A stretch of 64,000 bases of DNA, taken from Mesorhizobium sp. WSM4311 (GTDB lineage: Bacteria; Pseudomonadota; Alphaproteobacteria; Rhizobiales; Rhizobiaceae). The stretch's first letter is position 1; every line of letters starts with the position of its first letter. Under the pieces are notes generated by a model. It was not told the origin of the DNA. It saw only the letters and a list, made by a program, of their open reading frames with translations, and did no database searches. A program made the translations under genes and the position numbers. The stretch spans positions 124,001 through 188,000 of the forward strand of contig NZ_NSFV01000004.1 in assembly GCF_002295115.1 (NCBI RefSeq). Direction: 5' to 3'. Below are positions 18,195 through 25,063 of the stretch, piece by piece.

Positions 18195-18237
18195 GGAGCC
18201 CATTTCGAAGCCGATTATCAGCTTCCGACCGGGCTCC
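18195..18237. terminator. Long two-stem hairpin between imelysin 1 and bfd
   Basis: GGAGCCC pairs with GGGCTCC (outer stem, 7 bp) and GAAGC with GCTTC (inner stem, 5 bp) across symmetrical 5-nt internal loops. It starts 12 bp after the imelysin stop and ends about 58 bp before bfd. There is no U-tract on the minus strand, so partial termination or mRNA processing and stabilisation between the two gene groups is more likely than full termination. Confidence 0.5.
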
Positions 18238-18249
18238 AGGTTTCGGCGC

Positions 18250-19539
18250 TTACTTGAACACCTTGTCGGGTGCGTCGAGGCTGTCGGAGCCTTCGAAGGC
18301 GATGGCGTTGAGTTTCAGCGAGCCGACGGCACGCTCGATCGATTTGGTCTGATCGATCAGGGCGTCGATCGCCGCCTGCACGGTGGCGTTGCCCGCAGCG
18401 TTACCCTCGGCGATCTGCTGGTCATAGGCCTCGCCGGCCTCGGCCCGCGCCTTGATCGCCTCCATCTTGGCGACGGTGACGTCGAGCTTGTCAGACAGCT
18501 CCTTGTCGATCGCAGGATCGGCCGCCTTGACCATGTCATGCACCGAAGGTCCGGAAACGACGGTGCCGTCGAGGCGCGTGTAGCTGGCCAGGTAGGCGGC
18601 GCGGATGCCTATCGCATCATAGAGGTGGGAATTGTAGGTGTTGTCGGAGAAGCAGTCTTGTTCCTCCTCGGGATCATGCAGCATCAAGCCGAGTTTCATG
18701 CGTTCACCGGCCAGTTCGCCGTAGGACAGCGAGCCCATGCCGGTGAAGATGACCGAGATCGCCGTGTTCGGCTCGCCATCGACCAGGTTCTTGCGTGCGG
18801 CCCCGTCTTCCTTCCAGTCGCTGACCATCTTCTGCAGGTCCGAAACCAGAAGGGTGGTGGCGGACTTCAGATATTCGGCACGGCGGTCACAATTGCCGCC
18901 GGTGCAGTTCTTGAGGTCGTAGTCGGTGTAAGGGCGCTCGCCGGCGCCCGGGCCGGTGCCGTGCAGGTCCTGGCCCCAGAGCAGGAATTCGATGGCGTGA
19001 TAGCCGGTGGCGACATTGGCCTCGACGCCGCCGGCTTGCTGCAGCGTGCCGGAGAGGAATTCCGGCGAAAGCTTCGAGGCATCGACCTTCTTGCCGTTGA
19101 TCTCGATTTCCTTGTTGGCGATCACATTGGCCGTATAGAGCGAATTCGTGTCCGATTCCGTGCCGTAGCTCTTGGCGACATAGTCGATCAGGCCTTCGTC
19201 CAGCGGCCAGGAATTCACCTCGCCTTCCCAGTCGTCGACGATCTTGTTGCCGAAGCGGTAGACCTCGGTCTGCTGGTAGGGAACGCGCGATGCCTTCCAG
19301 GCGGCGCGGGCGGCATTGAGCGTTTCCGCCGACGGGTTGGCCAGCAGCGCATCGACCGCCTCGTCGAGAGCCTGCGCCGTGGTCAACGAATCCTCATATT
19401 TGGCAAGCGCGATGTCGGAATAGGTCCTGATGACCGCTTTCGCGTCGGTTTCCGCCTTGGCAGGCAGCACGAACACCGCCGCCGTCAGCAGCGCCGTGGC
19501 ACCAATCGCCGCCAGCCTGCCGCCATATCGTGCTGTCAT
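18250..19539 (-). CDS. Imelysin-family iron-regulated periplasmic protein (COG3487/IrpA type)
   Basis: 429 residues. Signal peptide about residues 1-29 (AAIGATALLTAAVFVLPAKA-E). The imelysin signature GxHxxE is present as GYHAIE at 179-184, inside ATGYHAIEFLLWGQD, together with the DYDLKNCTGGNCDRRAEYL segment typical of IrpA-like members. There are two tandem ATGs (19542 and 19539); GGAGAGTG upstream fits the second better. It is the first gene of the leftward iron cluster, 112 bp from bfd. The intergenic region upstream has an Irr-box-like palindrome and two promoter candidates. Role in periplasmic Fe binding is family knowledge; specificity is inferred. Confidence 0.92.
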   Translation of the reverse strand: MTARYGGRLAAIGATALLTAAVFVLPAKAETDAKAVIRTYSDIALAKYEDSLTTAQALDEAVDALLANPSAETLNAARAAWKASRVPYQQTEVYRFGNKIVDDWEGEVNSWPLDEGLIDYVAKSYGTESDTNSLYTANVIANKEIEINGKKVDASKLSPEFLSGTLQQAGGVEANVATGYHAIEFLLWGQDLHGTGPGAGERPYTDYDLKNCTGGNCDRRAEYLKSATTLLVSDLQKMVSDWKEDGAARKNLVDGEPNTAISVIFTGMGSLSYGELAGERMKLGLMLHDPEEEQDCFSDNTYNSHLYDAIGIRAAYLASYTRLDGTVVSGPSVHDMVKAADPAIDKELSDKLDVTVAKMEAIKARAEAGEAYDQQIAEGNAAGNATVQAAIDALIDQTKSIERAVGSLKLNAIAFEGSDSLDAPDKVFK

Positions 19540-19729
19540 CATCACTCTCCAGTTTCTCGGAAATTCCATAAGCGGCGCGCGCGGCGACCGGCGCGGGGCC
19601 ACGTCGTTGCCAAAAGCGCCAAGACTTGCCGCGCCATTGCGCGGTTCAGGGAAGAAAGACACCAAAATGCCTCCAATCGAACGGGTTCAAGGCCCAGACA
19701 TCAAAGGGATGCGCCAATACGCAGGGTCC

Positions 19730-19758
19730 CATAAAGCTTCGACGCCGATGGAAGTCAA
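19730..19758 (-). promoter_or_regulatory. Candidate promoter of the imelysin-bfd-bfr cluster
   Basis: Minus strand TTGACT (19753-19758), 17-bp spacer, TTTATG (19730-19735). The same GTTGACTTC sequence recurs 65 bp upstream (19816-19824), where 17 bp further lies TTCTAA inside the Irr-box palindrome. That makes a second, overlapping promoter candidate. The imelysin start is about 180 bp downstream of the proximal one. The rest of the 434-bp gap (19540-19973) shows no ORF with family character. Confidence 0.45.
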
Positions 19759-19791
19759 CGAAAATCTGCGGGAAAAGCCAATTGAAACAAT

Positions 19792-19812
19792 AGTTTAGAA
19801 TTATTCTAAACT
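19792..19812. promoter_or_regulatory. Irr-type iron control element (ICE box)
   Basis: A perfect 21-bp palindrome: AGTTTAGAAT, a central T, then the exact reverse complement of the first arm. It contains TTTAGAA-N3-TTCTAAA, which matches the A/T-rich ICE motif bound by the haem-regulated Fur-family protein Irr in rhizobia. It lies between the leftward imelysin cluster and the rightward reductase gene, in a GC-rich genome where such a sequence is unexpected by chance. For the proximal leftward promoter it lies upstream of the -35 (activator position); for the distal one it covers the -10 (repressor position). Confidence 0.8.
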
Positions 19813-19973
19813 ACAGAAGTCAACTTTACACCTCGGCTGCACCGGCTTCGCTGTCGAACTGTACGATTGACAGCCGCCGTTCCGGGTGCGACCCGCAAAC
19901 GCTCTCTTGCGGCGGCGCCAGACAATTGCCACCTGCCGAGAGATCCTAGGATCGAATCAGGATTTGGGACGCG

Positions 19974-21227
19974 ATGAAGAACGGCGTGGTCATTGTCGGT
20001 GCGGGTCATGCGGGCGTGCAAGCGGCCGCCAGTCTGCGCGAGGACGGCTATGACGGGCCGGTGATCCTCATCAGTGACGAGAACGAACTGCCCTACCATA
20101 AGCCGCCGCTGTCGAAGACCTTCATCAAGGATGCCGAGGCCAAGCCGCAACCGCTTCGGGGTGAGGCCTTCTATACCGGCAGCGCCATCGACTACCGGTC
20201 GGACGTGCGGATCGAGCGCATCGATGTCGGCGGCCGCAGCCTGGAGATATCAGGCGGCGGCATGCTTGCCTTCGACCATCTGATCCTGGCGACCGGGTCG
20301 CGCCCGCGCCTCCTGCCGCTGCCAGGCGCTGATCTGGCCGGCGTCTTGTCGCTGCGCTCGCTGGCCGATGCACGGCGGATCCGCGACCTGAGCGCACGGA
20401 GCGAAGATGTCGTCATCCTCGGTGGCGGCTTCATCGGGCTGGAGATCGCCGCGACGCTGCGCGCGGCCGGCCGCACGGTGACGGTGGTGGAAGCGGTGGA
20501 CCGGCTGCTTGGCCGCGCCGTGGCGCCGGTGGTGGCGAGCCATGTCCGGCAAAGGCTGGAAGCGACCGGCGTGCGCATCCTGACTGGCACCTCGATTTCA
20601 AGCCTCGAAGGCGAAAACGGCCATGTCGTCGCCGCGATCACCTCGTCAGGCGAAAGGCTGCCGGCGCGCATGGTCATCGTCGGCATCGGCGCCGTGCCCA
20701 ATGTCGAACTGGCGCAGGACGCCGGCCTTGCCATCGCCAACGGCATCCGTGTCGATCACCAGATGCGCAGTTCGGTGCCAGAAATCCTGGCCATCGGCGA
20801 CGTCGCCTCCTACCGGCACTGGTTCACCGGCGGCGATGTGCGGCTGGAATCGGTGCAGAACGCCACCGACCAGGCCCGCCTCGCGGCGCGCACGATCACC
20901 GGTCACGCGGATGCCTATTCGGCGGTGCCATGGTTCTGGTCCGATATTGGCGACATGAAGCTGCAGATGGTCGGACTGACCGCCGGCGGCGACAGCCAAG
21001 TCGTGCTGGGCGAACTGCCCGACAACAAGTTCTCGATCTACCATTATGCCGGCGACCGGTTGCTCGGCATCGAATCCGTCAACCGCCCCGGCGACCACAT
21101 GCTTGGCCGCAAGATGCTCGGCGCCGGCTTCTCGCCGACGCCGGAGACCGTGGCAATGGGTCCCGAAGGGTTGAAGGCGGCTCTGGCTGCCTTTCAGCAG
21201 GATGAGCCGGCAAGAGCTGCGGGATAG
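19974..21227 (+). CDS. NAD(P)H-dependent ferredoxin reductase-like flavoprotein
   Basis: 417 residues, glutathione-reductase fold. FAD dinucleotide motif VIVGAGHAG (6-14), second Rossmann motif VVILGGGFIGLEIA (about 145-158), and the FAD-ribityl motif ILAIGDVAS. The C-terminal domain (NKFSIYHYAGDRLLGIESVNRPGD) is that of putidaredoxin/rhodocoxin reductase-type enzymes that pass electrons from NAD(P)H to small [2Fe-2S] or rubredoxin partners. The ATG at 19974 has AGGATTTGGGA upstream. No ferredoxin gene is adjacent except bfd in the divergent cluster, which shares the intergenic ICE. Its partner is therefore a question (see findings). Confidence 0.9.
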   Translation: MKNGVVIVGAGHAGVQAAASLREDGYDGPVILISDENELPYHKPPLSKTFIKDAEAKPQPLRGEAFYTGSAIDYRSDVRIERIDVGGRSLEISGGGMLAFDHLILATGSRPRLLPLPGADLAGVLSLRSLADARRIRDLSARSEDVVILGGGFIGLEIAATLRAAGRTVTVVEAVDRLLGRAVAPVVASHVRQRLEATGVRILTGTSISSLEGENGHVVAAITSSGERLPARMVIVGIGAVPNVELAQDAGLAIANGIRVDHQMRSSVPEILAIGDVASYRHWFTGGDVRLESVQNATDQARLAARTITGHADAYSAVPWFWSDIGDMKLQMVGLTAGGDSQVVLGELPDNKFSIYHYAGDRLLGIESVNRPGDHMLGRKMLGAGFSPTPETVAMGPEGLKAALAAFQQDEPARAAG

Positions 21228-21233
21228 CCGCGC

Positions 21234-21341
21234 TTACCCTCCCCTTGTGGGGAGGGGTCGCTGCGAAGCAGCGGGGTGGGGGTCGGCGCAATGCCCCCAC
21301 CCGGACCTGCGGTCTGACCTCCCCACCAGAGGGAGGTAAGG
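21234..21341. repeat. Intergenic repeat made of three G/C hairpins
   Basis: The gap between the reductase and gabT is filled by CCCTCCCC/GGGGAGGG (21236-21256), CGCTG/CAGCG, GGGTGGGGG/CCCCCACCC (about 21274-21302) and CCTCCC/GGGAGG (about 21318-21337). The composition resembles abundant hairpin-rich repeats in Mesorhizobium intergenic regions. It lies between two convergent stop codons and can serve as a bidirectional terminator. Family assignment is by memory of appearance only. Confidence 0.65.
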
Positions 21342-21345
21342 TGGT

Positions 21346-22623
21346 TCAGGCAGCGCAGACTTCACGGATCGAGCTCTCCAGTATGTCGAGCGCCTCGTTC
21401 ATGACCTCATCCTGGATGGTGATCGGCGCGAGGAAACGGATGACGTTGCCGTAGACGCCGCAGGTCAGCAGGATCAGGCCCTTGTCGAGCGCCTTCAGCC
21501 GGATGGCGTTGGCGATCTCGGCCGACGGCAGGCCCTTCTTGACGTCGTTGAACTCGACCGCGTTCATGAAGCCGAGGCCTCTTATATCGACGATCTCGGG
21601 CACGTCGTCGCGGATCGACTGCAGGCGCTGCTTCAGCCGCGCGCCCAGCGTGTTGGCACGGTCGCACAGCTTTTCGTCCTCGATCACATCAAGCACGGCA
21701 TGCGCGGCCGCAACGCCGATCGGGCTGCCGCCATAGGTGCCGCCGAGGCCGCCGGGGCCGGGCGCATCCATGATCTCGGCGCGGCCGGTGACGGCCGACA
21801 GCGGGAAGCCGCCGGCCAGGCTCTTGGCCATTGTGGTGATGTCGGCCGCGACGTCGTGGTGATCCATCGCGAACATCTTGCCGGTGCGGGCAAAACCGGT
21901 CTGCACCTCGTCGGCGATCAAAAGCATGCCGTGCTGGTCGCAGAGCTTGCGCAGCGCGGTCAGGAATTCGCGCGGCGCCTCGTAGAAACCGCCCTCGCCC
22001 TGAACCGGCTCGACAATGATGGCGGCGACGCGGGCCGGATCGACATCGGCCTTGAACAACCGGTCGAGTGCGGCAAGCGAATCGGCAACCGACACGCCGT
22101 GCAGCGGCACCGGGAACGGCGCGTGATAGACGTCGCCCGGCATGGCGCCGAAGCCGACCTTGTAGGGCACGACCTTGCCGGTCAGCGCCATGCCCATGAA
22201 GGTGCGGCCATGGAAGCCGCCGGCGAAGGCGATGACGGCCGGGCGTCCGGTGGCATTGCGGGCGATCTTGATTGCGTTCTCGACCGCCTCGGCGCCGGTG
22301 GTGACGAAGATGGTCTTCTTGTCGAACTTGCCGGGCAGCATTGCGTTCAGCCGCTCGGCCAGCCTGACATAGCTTTCATAGGGCACGACCTGGTGGCAGG
22401 TGTGGGTGAAACGGTCGAGCTGCGCCTTGACCGCTTCGATCACCCTGGGATGGCGGTGGCCGGTGTTGACGACGGCGATGCCAGAGGAAAAGTCGATATA
22501 GCGACGGCCTTCGACATCCCAGATTTCCGAATTTTCGGCCCGGTCGGCATAGATTTGCGTGGTCATGCCGACGCCGCGCGAGATCGACTGGTTTTTGCGT
22601 TCGGAAATGGCTGAATTCTTCAT
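21346..22623 (-). CDS. gabT: 4-aminobutyrate aminotransferase (class III, PLP)
   Basis: Transfers the amino group of GABA to 2-oxoglutarate, giving succinate semialdehyde. 425 residues. The PLP-binding lysine is Lys267 (TTMAKSLAGGFPLSAV). The cofactor pocket motifs are TTGAEAVENAIKIAR (108-122), FAGGFHGRT (133-141) and ADEVQTGFARTG (237-248). The ATG at 22623 is chosen because AGGGATATC precedes it; another ATG 12 nt upstream has no RBS. No succinate-semialdehyde dehydrogenase lies beside it. Divergent from the RND operon across 233 bp with no strong promoter motif visible. Confidence 0.93.
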   Translation of the reverse strand: MKNSAISERKNQSISRGVGMTTQIYADRAENSEIWDVEGRRYIDFSSGIAVVNTGHRHPRVIEAVKAQLDRFTHTCHQVVPYESYVRLAERLNAMLPGKFDKKTIFVTTGAEAVENAIKIARNATGRPAVIAFAGGFHGRTFMGMALTGKVVPYKVGFGAMPGDVYHAPFPVPLHGVSVADSLAALDRLFKADVDPARVAAIIVEPVQGEGGFYEAPREFLTALRKLCDQHGMLLIADEVQTGFARTGKMFAMDHHDVAADITTMAKSLAGGFPLSAVTGRAEIMDAPGPGGLGGTYGGSPIGVAAAHAVLDVIEDEKLCDRANTLGARLKQRLQSIRDDVPEIVDIRGLGFMNAVEFNDVKKGLPSAEIANAIRLKALDKGLILLTCGVYGNVIRFLAPITIQDEVMNEALDILESSIREVCAA

Positions 22624-22856
22624 GATATCCCTCATCGGGCCGGCGCCCGTCCTCGTTGATCAGGTGTCTTCTGACCTTATTTCACGTTTTCCTCAAGTCG
22701 GCACCACCGGCGGGCGATTGGGCCTGCGACGAGAAGATCCGGGCCTTAACCAGTCGGACGATACGCGTACGAGGCCGGTTTCCTTTTTGCGGGGATCGAT
22801 TATCCTCCCGACATCCGCGAGGCATCGCGATCAGCGACCTGCGGCTGGGGGAGCCC

Positions 22857-23996
22857 ATGATGAGGAACGCGACATCGTCCGTCTCGCCGCCATCCGTCAA
22901 AACCTCCAGCCTTTTGTCATTTCCAATTGCCTCGGCAGTGTGCGCCTGCGCAGCCGCATTGCTGCTGGCCGGCTGCCAGAAGCAGGAAGCGGCGGACAAG
23001 AAACTGCCAATCATGGTGCGTACCGAAACGGTGGCGATGGCCGACTATGCGCCGAGAACCTCGCTGACCGGGGTGATCGCCGCGCGCACGCTGAACAATC
23101 TGTCGTTTAGGGTTGGCGGCCGCATTGCCGAGCGACTTGTCGATGTCGGCCAGCATGTCGACCAGGGGGTGGTGCTTGCCCGCATCGATCCGCAGGAGCA
23201 GCAATCCGACCTGCGCTCCGCACAGGCCGATCTCGATGCAGCACGAGCGCAGCTGACCCAGTCCGCCGCCGCCTTCGACCGGCAGAAGACGCTGCTTGCC
23301 CAGGGCTTCACCACAAGGCGCGACTATGACGCCGCCGACCAGGCGCTGAAGGTGGCGCAAGGCAGCGTCGATGCCGCGCAGAGCGCATTCGCCAACGCCC
23401 AGCAGAATCTGTCCTTCACCGAGCTCAAGGCGGGTGCCGCCGGCGTCATCACCGCCCGCCAGGTCGAAACCGGCCAGGTAGTGCAGGCGGCACAAACCGT
23501 CTTCACCGTCGCCGAGGACGGTGACCGCGATGCGGTGTTCAACGTGCAGGAGACGCTGGTCGCCAGGACGCCGGCCTCGCCGGCGGTGACGATCACATTG
23601 TTGTCCGACCCGCAGGTCCGGGCGACAGGCAAGGTGCGCGAAATCTCGCCGGCGGTCGACCAGGCTTCCGGTTCGATCCGGGTGAAGGTCGGCATTGCCG
23701 ACACGCCAGCCGGCATGCCGCTGGGGGCGGCCGTCATCGGCTCGGTCAGCGCCAAGCCGGCGAAGGCGATCCTGCTGCCCTGGCAGGCGCTGACATCCAG
23801 CGCCGGCAAGCCGGCGGTGTGGATCGTCGACCCCTCTACCAAGGCGGTGGCGCCGACGCCGGTCGAGGTGCAGGCCTTCGATTCAGGCACGGTCGTCATC
23901 ACCGGCGGACTGAACGAGGGCCAGAGCGTCGTGACCGCGGGCGGGCAGTTGCTCAGTCCTGGCCAGACGGTCGAGATATCGGGAGCAGCCCAATGA
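22857..23996 (+). CDS. RND efflux periplasmic adaptor, lipoprotein (first of two)
   Basis: 379 residues, HlyD/MFP family. Signal with lipobox ALLLAGC-QKQE (Cys about residue 41), so it is anchored by lipid. Order: beta-barrel/biotinyl-lipoyl half (LSFRVGGRIAERLVDVGQHVDQGVVLARIDP), alpha-hairpin coiled coil (QEQQSDLRSAQADLDAARAQLTQ...), lipoyl second half (GVITARQVETGQVVQAAQTVFTV), beta-barrel and membrane-proximal domain. ATG at 22857 with GGGGGAGCCC upstream; a second ATG follows directly. The last four bases ATGA overlap the next start, so the adaptors and pump are coupled. Confidence 0.92.
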   Translation: MMRNATSSVSPPSVKTSSLLSFPIASAVCACAAALLLAGCQKQEAADKKLPIMVRTETVAMADYAPRTSLTGVIAARTLNNLSFRVGGRIAERLVDVGQHVDQGVVLARIDPQEQQSDLRSAQADLDAARAQLTQSAAAFDRQKTLLAQGFTTRRDYDAADQALKVAQGSVDAAQSAFANAQQNLSFTELKAGAAGVITARQVETGQVVQAAQTVFTVAEDGDRDAVFNVQETLVARTPASPAVTITLLSDPQVRATGKVREISPAVDQASGSIRVKVGIADTPAGMPLGAAVIGSVSAKPAKAILLPWQALTSSAGKPAVWIVDPSTKAVAPTPVEVQAFDSGTVVITGGLNEGQSVVTAGGQLLSPGQTVEISGAAQ

Positions 23997-25063
23997 ACCG
24001 GCCTGTCATGCTTGGCCTGTTCGCGCTTGGCGCGCTCGCCGCCTGCTCGAAATCGGAGGAAAAGCCGCCAGAGGTCATCCGGCCGGTCCTGTCGATGGTG
24101 GTCGAGCCGCGCACAACGCAGACCTTCGGCTTTGCCGGCTCGGTCGAGCCGCAGGTCAGCGCCGACCTTGCCTTCCGCCTGCTTGGCCGGGTCGTCTCGC
24201 GCGACGTCAAGGTCGGCGACATCGTCAGCAAGGGCACGACGATCGCCGCACTCGACCCGACCGCGCTGGAGCTGGCGGTACAAGCAGCCAAGGCCGAGCT
24301 CTCCAATGCCGAGGCCCAGTTCGCCAACGCCGCCGCCAGCGAGGAGCGCCAGCGCCAGCTGCTTGCCTCGGCCAACGCCTCGCAGGCGGTCTTCGACACC
24401 GCGCAGCAGGCACGCAAGGCCGCGGAAGCCAATGTCGAGCGGGCCAAGGCTTCGCTTGCCAAATCGCAGGAGCAGCTTGGCTACGCCAGGCTGTTCTCGG
24501 ATTTCGACGGCGTCGTCACCGCTGTCGGCGCCGAAGTCGGGCAGACCGTCTCGGCCGGCCAGACGGTCGTCACCGTGGCACGCTCGGATCTGCGCGAAGC
24601 CGTGGTCGATATTCCCGATCAGTTGACCGGCGATCTGACGGCCGGCACGCCGTTCCAGGTCATCCTGCAATCGCTGCCGACGATCGAGACCCAGGCCAAG
24701 CTGCGCGAGATCGCGCCGCAGGCCGAGGGCTCGACCCGCACCCGGCGCGTCAAGCTGACGCTCACCGATCCGCCGCAGGCCTTCCGGCTCGGCTCGACGG
24801 TGACGGCGACCCGCGTGACCAAGGTGGCGCCGACGATCGAACTGCCCATCTCGGCGCTGCTGGAAAAGAACGGTGCCGACAAGGTGTGGATCGTCGATCC
24901 GCAGACATCGAGCGTGAGCACGAAAGAGATCAAGGTGGCCGCCAAGGGTGCCGCAACCTTTACCGTCGCCGAAGGGCTGGAGGCCGGCATGCGCGTCGTC
25001 ACCGCGGGCGTCCACAGCCTGAGCGAAGGCCAGAAGGTCAAAGTGCCGGAGGGCGGCGTCTGA
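23993..25063 (+). CDS. RND efflux periplasmic adaptor, lipoprotein (second of two)
   Basis: 356 residues, MFP family, with a lipobox LGALAAC-SKSEE (Cys18). The same domain order is visible: ADLAFRLLGRVVSRDVKVGDIVSKGTTIAALDP, a coiled-coil hairpin rich in Ala/Gln/Glu (about 90-155), GVVTAVGAEVGQTVSAGQTVVTVAR, then the barrel domains. It overlaps the preceding adaptor (ATGA) and the following pump gene (TGATG). Sequence differs strongly from the first adaptor, so they are paralogues that may form a mixed hexamer rather than a recent duplication. Confidence 0.92.
   Translation: MNRPVMLGLFALGALAACSKSEEKPPEVIRPVLSMVVEPRTTQTFGFAGSVEPQVSADLAFRLLGRVVSRDVKVGDIVSKGTTIAALDPTALELAVQAAKAELSNAEAQFANAAASEERQRQLLASANASQAVFDTAQQARKAAEANVERAKASLAKSQEQLGYARLFSDFDGVVTAVGAEVGQTVSAGQTVVTVARSDLREAVVDIPDQLTGDLTAGTPFQVILQSLPTIETQAKLREIAPQAEGSTRTRRVKLTLTDPPQAFRLGSTVTATRVTKVAPTIELPISALLEKNGADKVWIVDPQTSSVSTKEIKVAAKGAATFTVAEGLEAGMRVVTAGVHSLSEGQKVKVPEGGV

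Noticed and set aside
23324..25015. A 563-codon minus-strand frame over the RND adaptors
   Set aside because: Antisense shadow of two well-marked MFP lipoproteins.
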